A program made the translations under genes and the position numbers. Below are positions 11,417 to 21,919 of a stretch of 64,000 nt of DNA, piece after piece (position 1 is the stretch's first letter; each line of letters starts with the position of its first letter). Below the pieces are notes generated by a model. The model was not told the origin of the DNA and did no database searches. It saw only the letters and a program-made list of their open reading frames with translations. The stretch lies in NCBI RefSeq assembly GCF_005796105.1, contig NZ_VAUO01000007.1, positions 1 through 64,000 on the forward strand, given 5' to 3'. The DNA is from Pseudomonas mosselii. Lineage in GTDB: Bacteria > Pseudomonadota > Gammaproteobacteria > Pseudomonadales > Pseudomonadaceae.

Positions 11417-12250
11417 TCAGTCCAGTGCCTGAACAGTCTTCTTCACCTGTTCAGGAAAGAACAACCGCTGCAACTCCAGGCCCGGTTGCTCGGCACGCAT
11501 GAACGCCTCGCCGACCAGGAACGAGTAGACCTCGTTGATTTCCATCAGCTCGACGTCGGCACGGTTGAGGATGCCACTCTCCGTAATCGCCAACCGATCG
11601 CGAGGGATGCGCGGCAGCAGGTCGAGGGTGGTTTCCAGACTGACGTCGAACGTGTGCAGGTTGCGGTTGTTGACACCGACCAACGGCGTATCGAGGGTCT
11701 TGAGCGCACGCTCCAGCTCGTCGCCGTCGTGTACTTCCACCAGCACGTCGAGGCCGACGTCCTTGGCAGTAGCGGCCAGTTCGGCCATTTTCACGTCATC
11801 CAGCGCCGAGACGATCAGCAACACACAGTCGGCGCCCAAGGCACGGGCCTCGACGATTTGGTAGGGGTCGACCATAAAGTCCTTGCGGATCACCGGCAAC
11901 GAGACCGCACTGCGAGCCTGCTGCAAGTACTCGTCGGCACCCTGGAAGTAGTCGACATCGGTGAGCACCGACAGGCACGTGGCACCGCCTTTCTCGTAGC
12001 TGACCGCGATCTCGGCCGGCACGAAGTTCTCACGGATCACGCCCTTGCTCGGCGAGGCCTTCTTGATTTCAGCGATCACCGCCGGTTTCTTGCGCTTGGC
12101 CTGCTCGATCAGCGCGTTGGCAAAACCACGCGGGGCGTCGGCGGCCTTGGCCAGACCCTCGAGTTCGGCGAGGCTGACACGCGCGCTTCGCTCGGCCACT
12201 TCCTGGAACTTGCGGGCAATGATCCTTTCCAGCACCGTCGGGACACTCAT
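11417..12250 (-). CDS. trpC: Indole-3-glycerol phosphate synthase
   Basis: Closes the indole ring in tryptophan synthesis. The 277-aa TIM barrel carries [11 protein letters not shown], the [10 protein letters not shown] strand, [11 protein letters not shown] and the GVNNRNL and ITESGI phosphate-binding loops. It is monofunctional (not fused to TrpF), as expected in Pseudomonas. It is the last gene of trpGDC; its ATG overlaps the trpD stop by 4 bases, and a terminator follows. Confidence 0.96.
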   Translation of the reverse strand: MSVPTVLERIIARKFQEVAERSARVSLAELEGLAKAADAPRGFANALIEQAKRKKPAVIAEIKKASPSKGVIRENFVPAEIAVSYEKGGATCLSVLTDVDYFQGADEYLQQARSAVSLPVIRKDFMVDPYQIVEARALGADCVLLIVSALDDVKMAELAATAKDVGLDVLVEVHDGDELERALKTLDTPLVGVNNRNLHTFDVSLETTLDLLPRIPRDRLAITESGILNRADVELMEINEVYSFLVGEAFMRAEQPGLELQRLFFPEQVKKTVQALD

Positions 12251-13296
12251 GCTTCGTTCTCCACCTTGAATACCGCAGTAAAGGCGCCAAGCTCCTGCAG
12301 TTTTTCCCAGGCGAGCCCGGTGTGCAGCACATCATGGGCCAGTTCTACACCCTGGGCCAGGGTCATGGCATGGTCAGCAGCATAAAGCGCCGCGCCGGCA
12401 TTGAGCACGATCATTTCGGCGGCCTTCTGACCATTCTCGGTCTTGCGCCGGCCCAAGGCATCGCGGATCAACTCCAGCGAAGCCTGTGGACCTTCCACCG
12501 CCAGGCCATGCAGGCTCTGGCTCTTCATACCGAGGTCTTCGGGCTCGACCCAGTATTCAGTGATCTGGTCATTCTTCAGCTCGGCGACGAAGGTCGGCGC
12601 CGCCAGGCTGAATTCGTCCAGGCCATCCTTGGAATGCACCACCAGCACATGCTTGCTGCCCAGGCGTTGCAGCACCTCGGCCAACGGACGGCACAGAGCC
12701 TGGGTGAAAACGCCGACGACCTGGTGTTTCACGCCTGCCGGATTCGTAAGCGGGCCGAGCATGTTGAACAAGGTACGCAAGCTCAGGTCGCGACGGGGGC
12801 CTGCGGCATGCTTCATGGCACTGTGGTGGGTCTGGGCGAACATGAAACCGATTCCCAGGCTGTCGATGCAGCGAGCCACTTGCACCGGAGTCAGGTTCAG
12901 GTAGATACCGGCCGCTTCCAACAGATCGGCGCTGCCACTCTTGCCCGACACCGCGCGGTTGCCATGCTTGGCCACGGTGCAGCCCGCAGCGGCCAGCACG
13001 AAGGACGAGGCGGTGGAGACGTTGAAGATGTTGGCGCCATCACCACCAGTGCCGACGATGTCGACCACACCATCCAGGCTCTTGAGTTCGACCTTGTCAG
13101 CCAGCTCACGCATCACCGACACCGCACCGACAATCTCATCGATGCTCTCGCTCTTCATGCGCATGCCCATGAGGAAAGCGCCGATCTGCGCTTCGCTGCA
13201 TTGGCCGGTCATGATCTGGCGCATCACATCGCGCATTTCCTCGGTGGTCAGGTCCAAGTGGCCGACGATACGGCTTAACGCAGTTTTGATATCCAT
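12247..13296 (-). CDS. trpD: Anthranilate phosphoribosyltransferase
   Basis: Transfers phosphoribosyl from PRPP to anthranilate. The 349-aa protein has the PRPP motif [14 protein letters not shown], a [15 protein letters not shown] loop and the family-typical N-terminal helical domain. I use the ATG at 13296 (MDIKTAL...); an ATG two codons upstream is also possible. It starts 9 bases after the trpG stop and overlaps trpC by 4 bases, so the three genes are one transcript. Confidence 0.95.
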   Translation of the reverse strand: MDIKTALSRIVGHLDLTTEEMRDVMRQIMTGQCSEAQIGAFLMGMRMKSESIDEIVGAVSVMRELADKVELKSLDGVVDIVGTGGDGANIFNVSTASSFVLAAAGCTVAKHGNRAVSGKSGSADLLEAAGIYLNLTPVQVARCIDSLGIGFMFAQTHHSAMKHAAGPRRDLSLRTLFNMLGPLTNPAGVKHQVVGVFTQALCRPLAEVLQRLGSKHVLVVHSKDGLDEFSLAAPTFVAELKNDQITEYWVEPEDLGMKSQSLHGLAVEGPQASLELIRDALGRRKTENGQKAAEMIVLNAGAALYAADHAMTLAQGVELAHDVLHTGLAWEKLQELGAFTAVFKVENEA

Positions 13297-13305
13297 GATC
13301 ATTCC

Positions 13306-13899
13306 TTAACGGCGGCCGCCGGTCTGCTTGAGGAAATTGGCGAACAGCTCGTGGCCCTGCTCGGTAAGGATGGACTCGGGGTGGAACTGCACCCCTTCGA
13401 TGTTCAGGGTCTTGTGACGCAGGCCCATGATCTCGTCGACCGAGCCATCGGCATGCGCGGTCCAGGCGGTCACTTCCAGGCAGTCTGGAAGGGTGTCGCG
13501 CTTGACCACCAGCGAGTGGTAGCGGGTCACGGTCAGCGGATTGTTCAGGCCTTCGAACACGCCCAGGTCGCGATGCACGACCGGACTGGTCTTGCCGTGC
13601 ATCACCTGGCGGGCTCGCACCACATCACCGCCGAAAGCCTGGCCGATGGACTGATGCCCCAGGCACACGCCAAGAATCGGCAGCTTGCCGGCAAAGTGCA
13701 GAATCGCCTCGATGGACACACCGGCTTCGCTGGGTGTGCAAGGGCCAGGGGAGACCACGATGCGCTCGGGGTTGAGAGCTTCGATCTGGGCGATGGTCAT
13801 CTCGTCGTTGCGGATGACCTTGACCTCTGCACCCAGCTCGCCGAGGTACTGCACGACGTTGTAGGTGAAGGAATCGTAGTTGTCGATCATCAGTAGCAT
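13306..13899 (-). CDS. trpG: Anthranilate synthase component II (glutamine amidotransferase)
   Basis: Supplies ammonia from glutamine to TrpE. The 197-aa class I amidotransferase has the triad Cys79 (LGVCLGHQ), His173 and Glu175 (FHPES) and the NYDSFTYN start. In Pseudomonas this subunit often also serves PabB. It is the first gene of trpGDC and lies 72 bases after the trpE stop. I see no Trp-rich leader peptide in that short gap. Confidence 0.95.
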   Translation of the reverse strand: MLLMIDNYDSFTYNVVQYLGELGAEVKVIRNDEMTIAQIEALNPERIVVSPGPCTPSEAGVSIEAILHFAGKLPILGVCLGHQSIGQAFGGDVVRARQVMHGKTSPVVHRDLGVFEGLNNPLTVTRYHSLVVKRDTLPDCLEVTAWTAHADGSVDEIMGLRHKTLNIEGVQFHPESILTEQGHELFANFLKQTGGRR

Positions 13900-13971
13900 G
13901 TGGAACGAACCTCTTGAATACGGGGGACTCCGGGGGCGTCTTGGCTCCCGGGCTCATTGACCACAGCCTGA

Positions 13972-15453
13972 TCAGCCCTTGGACGTCTGCTCGGCAAGGG
14001 CCACCGCGCGGAACATCGCACGGCGCTTGTTGATGGTTTCTTCCCACTCCAGTGCCGGCACCGAGTCGGCAACGATGCCACCGCCCGCCTGCACATGCAG
14101 CTCGCCGTCCTTGATCACGGCGGTGCGAATGGCAATGGCCGTATCCATGTTGCCGTTCCAGGCGAAGTACCCAACGGCCCCGCCGTAGACACCACGCTTT
14201 ACCGGTTCCAGTTCATCGATGATTTCCATCGCGCGGATCTTCGGCGCCCCCGACAGGGTCCCGGCCGGCAGGATCGCCCGCAAAGCGTCCATCGCGGTCA
14301 GCCCTTCGCGTAGCTGGCCGGTAACGTTGGAGACGATGTGCATCACGTTGGAATAGCGTTCGATCACCATCTTCTCAGTCAGGCGTACGCTGCCGGTAGC
14401 CGAGACCCGGCCAACGTCGTTGCGGCCCAGGTCGATCAGCATCAGGTGCTCGGCGATTTCCTTGTCATCGGACAGCAGGTCGTCTTCCAAGGCGCGGTCG
14501 GCCTCTTCGCTGGCTCCGCGTGGACGGGTACCGGCAATGGGGCGCACGGTGACCAGATTGTCCTCGACCCGCACCAGCACTTCCGGCGAGCTGCCGACCA
14601 CGTGGAAGTCACCGAAGTTGAAGAAGTACATGTAAGGCGTCGGATTGAAGCAGCGCAAGGCGCGGTACAGGTCGATGGGCGCCGCCGAGAAGTCGATGGA
14701 CATACGCTGCGACGGCACGACCTGCATGCAGTCGCCGGCCAGGATGTATTCCTTGATGCGCCCGACGGCGTTTTCGTAATCCTCGCGGGTGTAGCTGGAG
14801 CGGAACGCAGGCTCAGCCGCTGGCGGGCCGCCGAGGTCCAGGCCGCGACGTGGGGTGATCGGCTGGCGCAGTTTCTCCAGCAGCCCCTGCAACTGCGCCT
14901 GCCCCTGCTCGAAGGCCTGCGCGTCGCTCGGGTCGACCAGCACGATGGCGTGCATCTTGCCGGCCAGGTTGTCGAACACCACCACCGCATCAGACACCAT
15001 CAGCAGGATGTCAGGCACCCCCAGCGGATCCGGGTTGGGGCTCGCGCCCAGGCGCTTTTCCACATACCGCACGCAGTCATAGCCGAAGTAGCCGACCAGG
15101 CCACCGTTGAAACGCGGCAGCCCCGGAATATCGGCGACCTTGTAGCGATCCTTGAACGCCTCGACGAAAGCCAGCGGATCCTCGACCTCGAGGCTTTCCA
15201 CCTCGACGCCGTCTTGCAGAATGCTGACGTGGTAACCGTGCACCCGCAGCACGGTGCGCGACGGTAGGCCGATCATCGAATAACGGCCCCACTTCTCGCC
15301 GCCCTGCACGGATTCAAGCAGGTACGAGTTGGGCTGGTCGGCAAGCTTGAGGTAGATCGACAACGGCGTGTCGAAGTCGGCCAGGGTTTCACAGGCCAGG
15401 GGAATGCGGTTATAGCCGGCAGCGGCCAGGCGCAGGAATTCTTCGCGGGTCAT
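13972..15453 (-). CDS. trpE: Anthranilate synthase component I
   Basis: Converts chorismate to anthranilate. The 493-aa protein has the N-terminal tryptophan-binding LLES motif ([19 protein letters not shown]), so feedback inhibition is likely, and the chorismate-binding core (PFMYFF-type [36 protein letters not shown]). I start it at 15453 (MTREEFLRL...), preceded by an ACGAGG ribosome site. It lies 70 bases after gph in an rpe-gph-trpE unit and 72 bases before trpG. P. putida trpE is reported, as I recall, to be controlled by attenuation. Confidence 0.95.
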   Translation of the reverse strand: MTREEFLRLAAAGYNRIPLACETLADFDTPLSIYLKLADQPNSYLLESVQGGEKWGRYSMIGLPSRTVLRVHGYHVSILQDGVEVESLEVEDPLAFVEAFKDRYKVADIPGLPRFNGGLVGYFGYDCVRYVEKRLGASPNPDPLGVPDILLMVSDAVVVFDNLAGKMHAIVLVDPSDAQAFEQGQAQLQGLLEKLRQPITPRRGLDLGGPPAAEPAFRSSYTREDYENAVGRIKEYILAGDCMQVVPSQRMSIDFSAAPIDLYRALRCFNPTPYMYFFNFGDFHVVGSSPEVLVRVEDNLVTVRPIAGTRPRGASEEADRALEDDLLSDDKEIAEHLMLIDLGRNDVGRVSATGSVRLTEKMVIERYSNVMHIVSNVTGQLREGLTAMDALRAILPAGTLSGAPKIRAMEIIDELEPVKRGVYGGAVGYFAWNGNMDTAIAIRTAVIKDGELHVQAGGGIVADSVPALEWEETINKRRAMFRAVALAEQTSKG

Positions 15454-15568
15454 GGGTAGCCTCGTGGCAAGCAGCAATGGGGTCGGGCAAGCGGACGGTC
15501 CGGCAGGCGCCGGCGAGCAAAAGTCAGGCGCGCCAGCGCCAACGGGCCAGAGCCTTGATGACTTTCAT
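15454..15568 (-). promoter_or_regulatory. Candidate trp leader/attenuator at the gph-trpE junction
   Basis: The last 14 codons of gph (15568-15524) can be read as a small leader, [14 protein letters not shown], with two closely spaced Trp codons before the stop. The 70 bases to trpE contain CCGGC...GCCGG (15500-15513). Its loop can instead pair with the GGCGC next to the Trp codons. No T run follows, so a standard terminator is not evident. It is inferred from sequence only. Confidence 0.4.
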
Positions 15569-16342
15569 CCAGAATTTGCCGGTAACCACCACGTCGTTGT
15601 CTCTGCTGTGCGGGGCTTGAAGGTCCGCCAACGTTATCCCAGTGTCGGTGACTAAGCAACCAGGCAGCAGCAGGCGCAGGTCACTGAGCACGAGGTTAGG
15701 ATCTTCTTCATCGATCGGACGGCCATGGTTGTAGCCATAGCTCAGGCCAACGCACTGCACCCCGGCAGCCTTGGCCGCCAGCACATCGCTGCGCGAGTCG
15801 CCAACAAACAGCGCCTGCGAGGGCAAAACGCCTGCCATCTTCATCACGAACAGCAGCGCGGCTGGGTCGGGCTTTTTCTGTGGAAGGGTGTCGCCGCCGA
15901 TGATCCAGCGGAAGTAACGGCCGATTTTCATCTGGTCGAGCAATGGCGCCACGAAGCGCTCGGGCTTGTTGGTGATCAACGCCATCTCCACGCCCTGCTT
16001 GCTCAGCCAGCGCAGGGTGTCGCGTACACCTGGGTAGACCACCGTCAGCTCATGGCTTTCGGCGTAGGCCTCCATGAACAGCGCCAGCGCGTGTTCCGCC
16101 AGCGCGTCATCCACCGCTTCGTGCTCGATGCCGCCAGCCAGCGCCCGGCGCACAAGCACCTGGGCGCCATTACCGACCCATTGGCGCACGGCTTCGAGCC
16201 CGGCAGGCGGGCGCCCGAGTTCGAGCAGCATGCGGTCGACAGCAGCAGCCAGGTCGGGAACAGAGTCGATCAACGTGCCATCCAGATCGAACATCACCAA
16301 CTTGGGCAGCGTCCCCGGGAACAGCTGCTCGAAGCCGCTCAT
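15524..16342 (-). CDS. gph: Phosphoglycolate phosphatase
   Basis: HAD-superfamily phosphatase that removes 2-phosphoglycolate, for example from DNA repair. The 272-aa protein has the nucleophile motif [10 protein letters not shown] (Asp19 and Asp21), the TNKP motif II and GDSRSDV motif IV. Its start overlaps the rpe stop by 4 bases. The unusual C-terminus ends in ARWRWRA and may double as a tryptophan-sensing leader for trpE, which begins 70 bases downstream. Confidence 0.93.
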   Translation of the reverse strand: MSGFEQLFPGTLPKLVMFDLDGTLIDSVPDLAAAVDRMLLELGRPPAGLEAVRQWVGNGAQVLVRRALAGGIEHEAVDDALAEHALALFMEAYAESHELTVVYPGVRDTLRWLSKQGVEMALITNKPERFVAPLLDQMKIGRYFRWIIGGDTLPQKKPDPAALLFVMKMAGVLPSQALFVGDSRSDVLAAKAAGVQCVGLSYGYNHGRPIDEEDPNLVLSDLRLLLPGCLVTDTGITLADLQAPHSRDNDVVVTGKFWMKVIKALARWRWRA

Positions 16343-17013
16343 GGGCGTGCCAGGGCCAATTCGGCACGCATCTTGTCGATCACCTGCTTGTAGTCCGGGG
16401 CGTTGAAGATCGCCGAGCCGGCCACGAAGGTATCGGCACCGGCGGCAGCGATCTCGCGGATGTTGTTGACGTTGACCCCGCCGTCGATTTCCAGACGGAT
16501 GTCACGGCCGCTGGCATCGATCAGCGCGCGGGCTTCGCGCAGCTTGTCGAGGGTGCCAGGGATGAATTTCTGGCCGCCAAAGCCTGGGTTGACGCTCATC
16601 AACAGCACCATGTCGATCTTGTCCATCACATACTTCAGTGCGTCCAGGCTGGTGGCCGGGTTGAACACTAGGCCGGCCTTGCAGCCGCCGTCCTTGATCA
16701 GTTGCAGCGAGCGGTCGATGTGCTGCGACGCTTCCGGGTGGAAGGTGATGTAGGTGGCGCCGGCTTCGATGAAGTCGCCGATGATGCGGTCGACCGGGCT
16801 GACCATCAGGTGCACGTCGATCGCGGCGGTCACGCCGTACTTGCGCAGCGCGCTGCAAACCATCGGGCCGATGGTCAGGTTGGGCACGTAATGGTTGTCC
16901 ATGACATCGAAGTGGACGATGTCGGCCCCGGCGGCCAGAACCTTGTCGACGTCCTCGCCCAGGCGAGCGAAATCGGCGGAGAGAATGGAGGGGGCAATAG
17001 CGTAGGGCTGCAT
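16339..17013 (-). CDS. rpe: Ribulose-phosphate 3-epimerase
   Basis: Interconverts ribulose-5-phosphate and xylulose-5-phosphate in the pentose phosphate pathway. The 224-aa TIM barrel shows [28 protein letters not shown] with metal ligands, the HLMV strand, [10 protein letters not shown] and EIDGGV. It overlaps gph by 4 bases and is the first gene of rpe-gph-trpE, the conserved Pseudomonas arrangement. A REP pair lies upstream. Confidence 0.96.
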   Translation of the reverse strand: MQPYAIAPSILSADFARLGEDVDKVLAAGADIVHFDVMDNHYVPNLTIGPMVCSALRKYGVTAAIDVHLMVSPVDRIIGDFIEAGATYITFHPEASQHIDRSLQLIKDGGCKAGLVFNPATSLDALKYVMDKIDMVLLMSVNPGFGGQKFIPGTLDKLREARALIDASGRDIRLEIDGGVNVNNIREIAAAGADTFVAGSAIFNAPDYKQVIDKMRAELALARP

Positions 17014-17131
17014 GGCGCACCTGTTGGCAGAATCACGGTGGCGCGCATTGTAACTCAGGGAAGCGGATCGGGGCTGATTGGTATCAAGGCTGTGCGGCAG
17101 CGCCCAGAATCTTTATGTTCGACCGGTGTTT

Positions 17132-17209
17132 GCCTCTTCGCGGGCAAGCCCGCTCCCACAGGTACAGCGCTCGCAGATCCTGTGGGAGCGGGCTTGCCCG
17201 CGAAGAGGC
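17132..17209. repeat. Inverted REP pair (REPIN/BIME-like)
   Basis: Two REP copies in opposite orientation, 17132-17162 and 17179-17209, form a perfect 31-bp inverted repeat with a 16-base loop. It lies between the rpe start and the agtD stop, so it is at the 3' end of the ABC transporter transcript. Confidence 0.93.
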
Positions 17210-17228
17210 CAGCGTAGACAACCGAAGA

Positions 17229-18056
17229 TCAGGCGGGCTGCTGGGTGCGCAGTTTCTCGCTGCGCCCACGCAGCCACTCCAGGGTCAGCAGCAGCACCAC
17301 CGAGAATGCGATCAGCAAGGTAGCCGCCGCCGCGATGGTCGGGCTCAGGTTCTCGCGGATACCACTGAACATCTGGCGTGGCAGCGTGGCTTGCTCGGGG
17401 CCGGCGAGGAACAGGGTCACGACCACTTCATCGAACGACGTGGCGAAGGCGAACAGCGCCCCGGAGATCACCCCAGGCGCAATCAACGGCAGGGTCACCC
17501 GACGGAAGGTCAGCAACGGCGACGCGCCCAGGCTGGCGGCAGCGCGCACCAGATTGTGGTTGAAACCCTGCAAGGTGGCCGACACCGTGATGATGACAAA
17601 TGGCACACCAAGCACCGCATGCACCAGGATCAGCGACAGGAAGCTATTGCCCAGCCCCAGCGGAGCGAAGAACAGGTAGCTGGCCACGCCAATGATCACC
17701 ACCGGCACCACCATGGGCGAAATCACCAGCGCCATCACCAGCGACTTGCCGGGGAAATCGCCCCGGGTCAGGCCAATCGAGGCCAAGGTGCCAAACACCA
17801 TGGCCAGCACCGTGGCCGCCGGGGCGACGATGATGCTGTTCTTCAGCGCTCGCATCCACTCGGCCGAGGCGAAGAAATCGTGGTACCACTGCAACGAGAA
17901 GCCTTGCAGCGGGTATACCAGGAAACTCCCGCTGTTGAAGGAGAGCGGCACGATCACCAGCACCGGCAGCACCAGGAACAGCAGGATCAGGCCGCAGAGG
18001 ATGCGCAGGGTGTAGAACCACACCCGTTCTACGGGCGACATGTAGGGGCTCAGCAT
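17229..18056 (-). CDS. agtD: ABC transporter permease, AgtD/PotC-like
   Basis: Inner-membrane permease of the spermidine/putrescine-type ABC family. The 275-aa protein has about six membrane helices and the EAA-type loop (EAA-like RAAASLGASPLLTFRRVTLPLIAPG). It follows agtC by 11 bases and is the last gene of the transporter unit. The symbol comes from gene order: the P. aeruginosa agtABCD-agtSR cluster, for GABA and 5-aminovalerate uptake, also lies beside rpe-gph-trpE. By sequence family alone it would be called PotC-like. Confidence 0.82.
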   Translation of the reverse strand: MLSPYMSPVERVWFYTLRILCGLILLFLVLPVLVIVPLSFNSGSFLVYPLQGFSLQWYHDFFASAEWMRALKNSIIVAPAATVLAMVFGTLASIGLTRGDFPGKSLVMALVISPMVVPVVIIGVASYLFFAPLGLGNSFLSLILVHAVLGVPFVIITVSATLQGFNHNLVRAAASLGASPLLTFRRVTLPLIAPGVISGALFAFATSFDEVVVTLFLAGPEQATLPRQMFSGIRENLSPTIAAAATLLIAFSVVLLLTLEWLRGRSEKLRTQQPA

Positions 18057-18067
18057 GACAAGGCTCC

Positions 18068-19315
18068 TCAGCTCAGGCGCAGGCGGCTGGCGCCGACCAG
18101 CCAGCTATAGATCAGGTACAACAGCACGGTCGCCAGCAGCAACAGCCCGCCCAGTGCGGTGGCCATGCCCCAGTTGATGCTGGTATTGGTGTAGAAGGCA
18201 ACGAAGTAGCTGACCATCTGGTCGTTCGGGCTGCCCAGCAGTGCTGGGGTGATGTAGTAGCCGATGGCCAGGATGAACACCAGCAGGCAGCCGGCGCCCA
18301 CGCCTGCGTATGTCTGCGGGAAGTACACCCGCCAGAAGCTCGCGAACGGGTGGCAGCCCAGGGAGATCGCCGCACGCATGTAGCTGGGCGAGATCCCCTT
18401 CATCACGCTGTACAGCGGCAGGATCATGAATGGCAGCAGGATGTGCACCATCGAGATGTACACCCCGGTGCGGTTGAACACCAACTCCAGAGGCTGATCG
18501 ATGATGCCCATCGCCAGCAGTGCGCTGTTGATCAGCCCGCCAGACTGCAACAGCACGATCCACGCCGCCACCCGCACCAGGATCGAGGTCCAGAACGGCA
18601 ACAGCACCAGGATCATCAGCAGGTTGCTCTGCCGGGTCGGCAGGTTGGCCAGCAGGTACGCCAGGGGGTAGGCCAGCACCAGGCAGATCACGGTAATCAC
18701 CACCCCCATCCACAAGGTACGGGCGAAGATGTCAAGGTAGATGGCCTGGTCGGGCGTAGTCTTGGCCAGCTCACCGAGATCGTCGATGCGGTGATCGACG
18801 GCCGCCAACAGGTAGAACGGCGTGACGCTGCTGGTGTTGCGGCGAATCGCCTGCCAGTAGGCCGGATCGCCCCAACGCTCATCGAGGGTCTGCAAGGCAT
18901 CTTTATAAGAAGCGGGCTGCTCTTTGAATGGCAGTGCCCGCGCGGTCTTGGCCAGCAGGCTGCGATAGCCGGCCAGCTCCATGTTCAGGCGCTTGGACAG
19001 GTCGCCCAGGGTCTGGTTCTTGCGCGATTCGGCCAGGTCCTCGCTCAAGGCCTTGTAGACCTCCTCGCCAGGCAGGCTCTTGCCATCCCACTGTGTCACC
19101 GCCTCGACAGTGCGCGGCAGGCCGGCGACCACCTCGGGGTTGCCGACGCTCTTGTACAGCAGCGCCGCGATCGGCACCAGGAACACCAGCAACAGGAACA
19201 GCGCCAACGGCGCGATCAACGCCTGGGCCTTCCAGCGGTTGACCCGCTCGGCATGCTTGAGGCGCTGCTTGAGGCTTTTACCTGCGCCGTCGTTGAGGGG
19301 CACTGCGATAGCCAT
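18068..19315 (-). CDS. agtC: ABC transporter permease, AgtC/PotB-like
   Basis: Permease partner of AgtD. The 415-aa protein is longer than PotB because of a periplasmic insert of about 150 residues between the first helix (about 31-53) and the second (starting near 210). The EAA-type loop (RAAISLGCHPFASFWRVYFPQT) is present. I start it at 19315 (MAIAVPLND...). A 257-base gap with REP-like palindromes separates it from agtB, which may lower permease expression relative to the binding protein. Confidence 0.82.
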   Translation of the reverse strand: MAIAVPLNDGAGKSLKQRLKHAERVNRWKAQALIAPLALFLLLVFLVPIAALLYKSVGNPEVVAGLPRTVEAVTQWDGKSLPGEEVYKALSEDLAESRKNQTLGDLSKRLNMELAGYRSLLAKTARALPFKEQPASYKDALQTLDERWGDPAYWQAIRRNTSSVTPFYLLAAVDHRIDDLGELAKTTPDQAIYLDIFARTLWMGVVITVICLVLAYPLAYLLANLPTRQSNLLMILVLLPFWTSILVRVAAWIVLLQSGGLINSALLAMGIIDQPLELVFNRTGVYISMVHILLPFMILPLYSVMKGISPSYMRAAISLGCHPFASFWRVYFPQTYAGVGAGCLLVFILAIGYYITPALLGSPNDQMVSYFVAFYTNTSINWGMATALGGLLLLATVLLYLIYSWLVGASRLRLS

Positions 19316-19344
19316 GGCGTACTCCGGGAAAACAGGGGTGGGGC

Positions 19345-19518
19345 GGTCGCCGGCAAGCCGGCTTTCGTGGAACAGATCACAACGCTTGGATACAACTCGG
19401 ACGTGTAGGAGCGGCCTTGTGCCGCGATAGGGCCGCATGGCGGCCCCGGGGATCTTGCATGAAGCCGAAATCCTGGGGCCGCTGCGCGCCCCGAACGCGG
19501 CACAAGGCCGCTCCTACA
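19345..19518. repeat. Palindromic repeats in the agtB-agtC gap
   Basis: TGTAGGAGCGGCCTTGTGCC plus GCG (19404-19426) pairs perfectly with 19496-19518, a 23-bp stem with a 69-base loop. A short REP-like palindrome (GCCGGCAAGCCGGC) lies at about 19349-19362. This is a second Pseudomonas palindrome family, distinct from the GGGCTTGCCC type. Confidence 0.85.
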
Positions 19519-19572
19519 TGACACGCGACCAACCCGCGCTGGCGTGCCAGCGCATGGTCCGCCGCAAACCGC

Positions 19573-20607
19573 TTACTTCTTCGCCGCCCAGGCGTTGAAG
19601 CGTTGCTCCAGCTGTTCGCTGTTATCGGACCAGAAGGCCACGTCGATCTGCACCTGGTTGGCGATGTTTTCAGGCGTGGTCGGCATGTCCTTCTTCACAG
19701 CATCGGACAGCAGCGAGATAGCCTTGGAGTTGGCCGGACCGTAAGCGATGTTCTCGGAGTAGATCTTCTGCTGCTCGGGCTGCACGGTGTAGGCGATGAA
19801 CTTCTTCGCCTCATCGGCATTCTTCGCGCCTTTCGGGATGGCCCAGGCGTCGAAGTCGTAGATGCCACCGTTCCACACCACCTTGAGGTTGCTCTCTTTC
19901 TGCACTGCGGCGATGCGGCCGTTGTAGGCCGAACTCATGACCACGTCACCCGAGGCCAGGTACTGCGGCGGCTGGGCGCCGGCTTCCCACCACTGGATGT
20001 TCGGCTTGAGTTCGTCGAGCTTCTTGAAGGCGCGGTCCACACCTTTCTTGGTACTCAGCACCTGGTACACATCCTTCGGCGCCACGCCGTCGGCCATCAG
20101 GGCGAATTCCAGGGTGTACTTGGCGCCCTTGCGCAGGCCGCGCTTGCCTGGGAATTTCTTGGTGTCCCAGAAATCAGCCCAGCTGGTAGGCGCGGTCTTG
20201 AGCTTGTCGGCGTTGTAGGCCAGCACCGTGGACCACACGAAGAAGCCCACGCCGCACGGCTGGATGGCGCCCTTGACGTAGTCGCCCGGATTGCCGAACT
20301 GGGCCGGGTCAAGCTCCTCGAACATGCCCTCGTCACAGCCGCGTGCCAGCTCTGGCGATTCGACTTCCACCAGGTTCCAGGACACGCTGTTGGTGTCGAC
20401 CATGGCCTTGACCTTGGCCATTTCACCGTTGTACTCACCGGCCACGATCTTGCCTTTGCCGGCCTTCTCCCATGGCTCGTAGAACGCCTTGACCTGGGCT
20501 GCCTTGTTGGCACCACCGAACGACACCACGGTGAGGTCTGCTGCCAGGGTCTGGCCTGCGGCGAAGATGCCGAGGGCCAGGGCGGTCAGTTTCAACTGCT
20601 TGCGCAT
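19573..20607 (-). CDS. agtB: ABC transporter periplasmic substrate-binding protein, AgtB-like
   Basis: Captures the transported solute in the periplasm. The 344-aa protein has a clear signal peptide (MRKQLKLTALALGIFAAG, cleaved after LAA near residue 23) and the polyamine-type SBP fold (LTVVSFGGANKAAQVKAFYEPWEKA). I start it at 20607. It lies 40 bases after agtA. Likely ligands by synteny are 5-aminovalerate and GABA rather than polyamines. Family membership is firm, the ligand is inferred. Confidence 0.83.
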   Translation of the reverse strand: MRKQLKLTALALGIFAAGQTLAADLTVVSFGGANKAAQVKAFYEPWEKAGKGKIVAGEYNGEMAKVKAMVDTNSVSWNLVEVESPELARGCDEGMFEELDPAQFGNPGDYVKGAIQPCGVGFFVWSTVLAYNADKLKTAPTSWADFWDTKKFPGKRGLRKGAKYTLEFALMADGVAPKDVYQVLSTKKGVDRAFKKLDELKPNIQWWEAGAQPPQYLASGDVVMSSAYNGRIAAVQKESNLKVVWNGGIYDFDAWAIPKGAKNADEAKKFIAYTVQPEQQKIYSENIAYGPANSKAISLLSDAVKKDMPTTPENIANQVQIDVAFWSDNSEQLEQRFNAWAAKK

Positions 20608-20647
20608 TATTATTCTCTCCACAGTACAGGGTTGGTGAAGCAATCGA

Positions 20648-21760
20648 TCAATGGGCTTCGGCAATCGGATCGAGCGCGCGGGCGTGCTCCACCTCCCAGC
20701 CCAGCGGTACCACATCGCCCACGGCCAGGGCCGGGTCGAGCTCGGCGATCGGCTGTTTCACGAAGAAATCAGCCTTGCCGCAGACTTCCAGGCGCACCCG
20801 CACGTGGTCGCCCAGGTAAATGAATTCGGCCACCCGGCCCGAGAAACGATTGACGCAATTTTCGCTGTGCCCGTTCAGGCGTACCCGCTCAGGGCGAATC
20901 GACAGGGTCACCGCCTCGCCGGCCTGACCGACGTTCACCGCCAGCGCCTCGACCCGCTCGCCACGCGCCAGTTGCACCTGGCAACGCTTGCCGTCGCTGG
21001 CCAGCAGGGTGCCATTGAGGCGGTTGTTCTCACCGATGAAGTTGGCGACGAAGGTGTTGCAGGGCTCTTCGTAGAGGGTGCGCGGATCGGCGATCTGCTG
21101 GATCTGGCCTTGGTGGAACACCGCCACCCGGTCGGACATGGTCAGCGCCTCACCCTGATCGTGGGTCACGTACACCACGGTCACCCCGAGGCGCTGGTGG
21201 ATGTGCTTGATCTCCATCTGCATGTGTTCGCGCAGTTGCTTGTCGAGCGCACCGAGCGGCTCGTCCATCAGCACCAGTTGCGGCTCGAACACCAGTGCCC
21301 GCGCCAGCGCCACGCGCTGTTGCTGGCCACCGGAGAGCTGGCCGGGGTAGCGCTTGGCGAAGCTGTCGAGCTGGACCATGTTGAGCACGCGCTTGACCCG
21401 CTCGCTGATGTCGGTCTTGCTCAGGTTACGCACGGTCAAGGGAAAGGCGAGGTTCTCGGCAACGGTCATGTGCGGGAACAACGCATAGTTCTGGAACACC
21501 ATGCCGATGTCGCGCTTGTGCGGCGGCACGTTGTTGATCGAGCGCCCAGCCAGCTGGATTTCGCCGGCGGTGGGGGTTTCGAAGCCGGCCAGCATCATCA
21601 GGCTGGTGGTCTTGCCCGAGCCGGAGGGGCCGAGCAGGGTGAGAAACTCGCCCTTGCGAATGTCCAGGTTGAGGTCTTTGACGATCAGCGATTCGCCGTC
21701 GTAGCTCTTCTGCACACCACGGAAGCTGACCAGCGTCTCGTTCGAATTCGCCTCGCTCAT
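20648..21760 (-). CDS. agtA: ABC transporter ATP-binding protein, AgtA/PotA-like
   Basis: Energises the importer at the inner membrane. The 370-aa protein has Walker [10 protein letters not shown] (residues 44-52), the signature [15 protein letters not shown], Walker B LVLMDEP, the H-loop THDQGEAL and a C-terminal TOBE-type domain. It is the first gene of agtABCD and starts about 280 bases from agtR. I use the ATG at 21760 (MSEANSNET...); one three codons upstream is possible. Confidence 0.86.
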   Translation of the reverse strand: MSEANSNETLVSFRGVQKSYDGESLIVKDLNLDIRKGEFLTLLGPSGSGKTTSLMMLAGFETPTAGEIQLAGRSINNVPPHKRDIGMVFQNYALFPHMTVAENLAFPLTVRNLSKTDISERVKRVLNMVQLDSFAKRYPGQLSGGQQQRVALARALVFEPQLVLMDEPLGALDKQLREHMQMEIKHIHQRLGVTVVYVTHDQGEALTMSDRVAVFHQGQIQQIADPRTLYEEPCNTFVANFIGENNRLNGTLLASDGKRCQVQLARGERVEALAVNVGQAGEAVTLSIRPERVRLNGHSENCVNRFSGRVAEFIYLGDHVRVRLEVCGKADFFVKQPIAELDPALAVGDVVPLGWEVEHARALDPIAEAH

Positions 21761-21919
21761 GCCCTGCACCTTCTTGTTGGAATGACTGCGTAGGCAACAG
21801 CGTAGAAGAGTGGCAAGGGAACGGAAATCGGCGGTACTGAGAGAATGCCATCATCCGGTTGGAAGAGTCGCTGTAGGGCAATCCCTATACGAGTGGCGTT
21901 TTCAGAACGGACGCCGATT

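Noticed and set aside
12322..13278. Long open frame antisense to trpD (318 codons), and others such as 30404-32215 antisense to lptD/surA
   Set aside because: GC-rich third codon positions open the opposite frames. The sense frames carry clear enzyme motifs and the antisense products are low-complexity without recognisable domains.
17229..21760. Naming the transporter potABCD (spermidine/putrescine)
   Set aside because: The family is the same, but gene order with agtSR and rpe-gph-trpE matches the P. aeruginosa agt locus, so a polyamine ligand is not supported by context.
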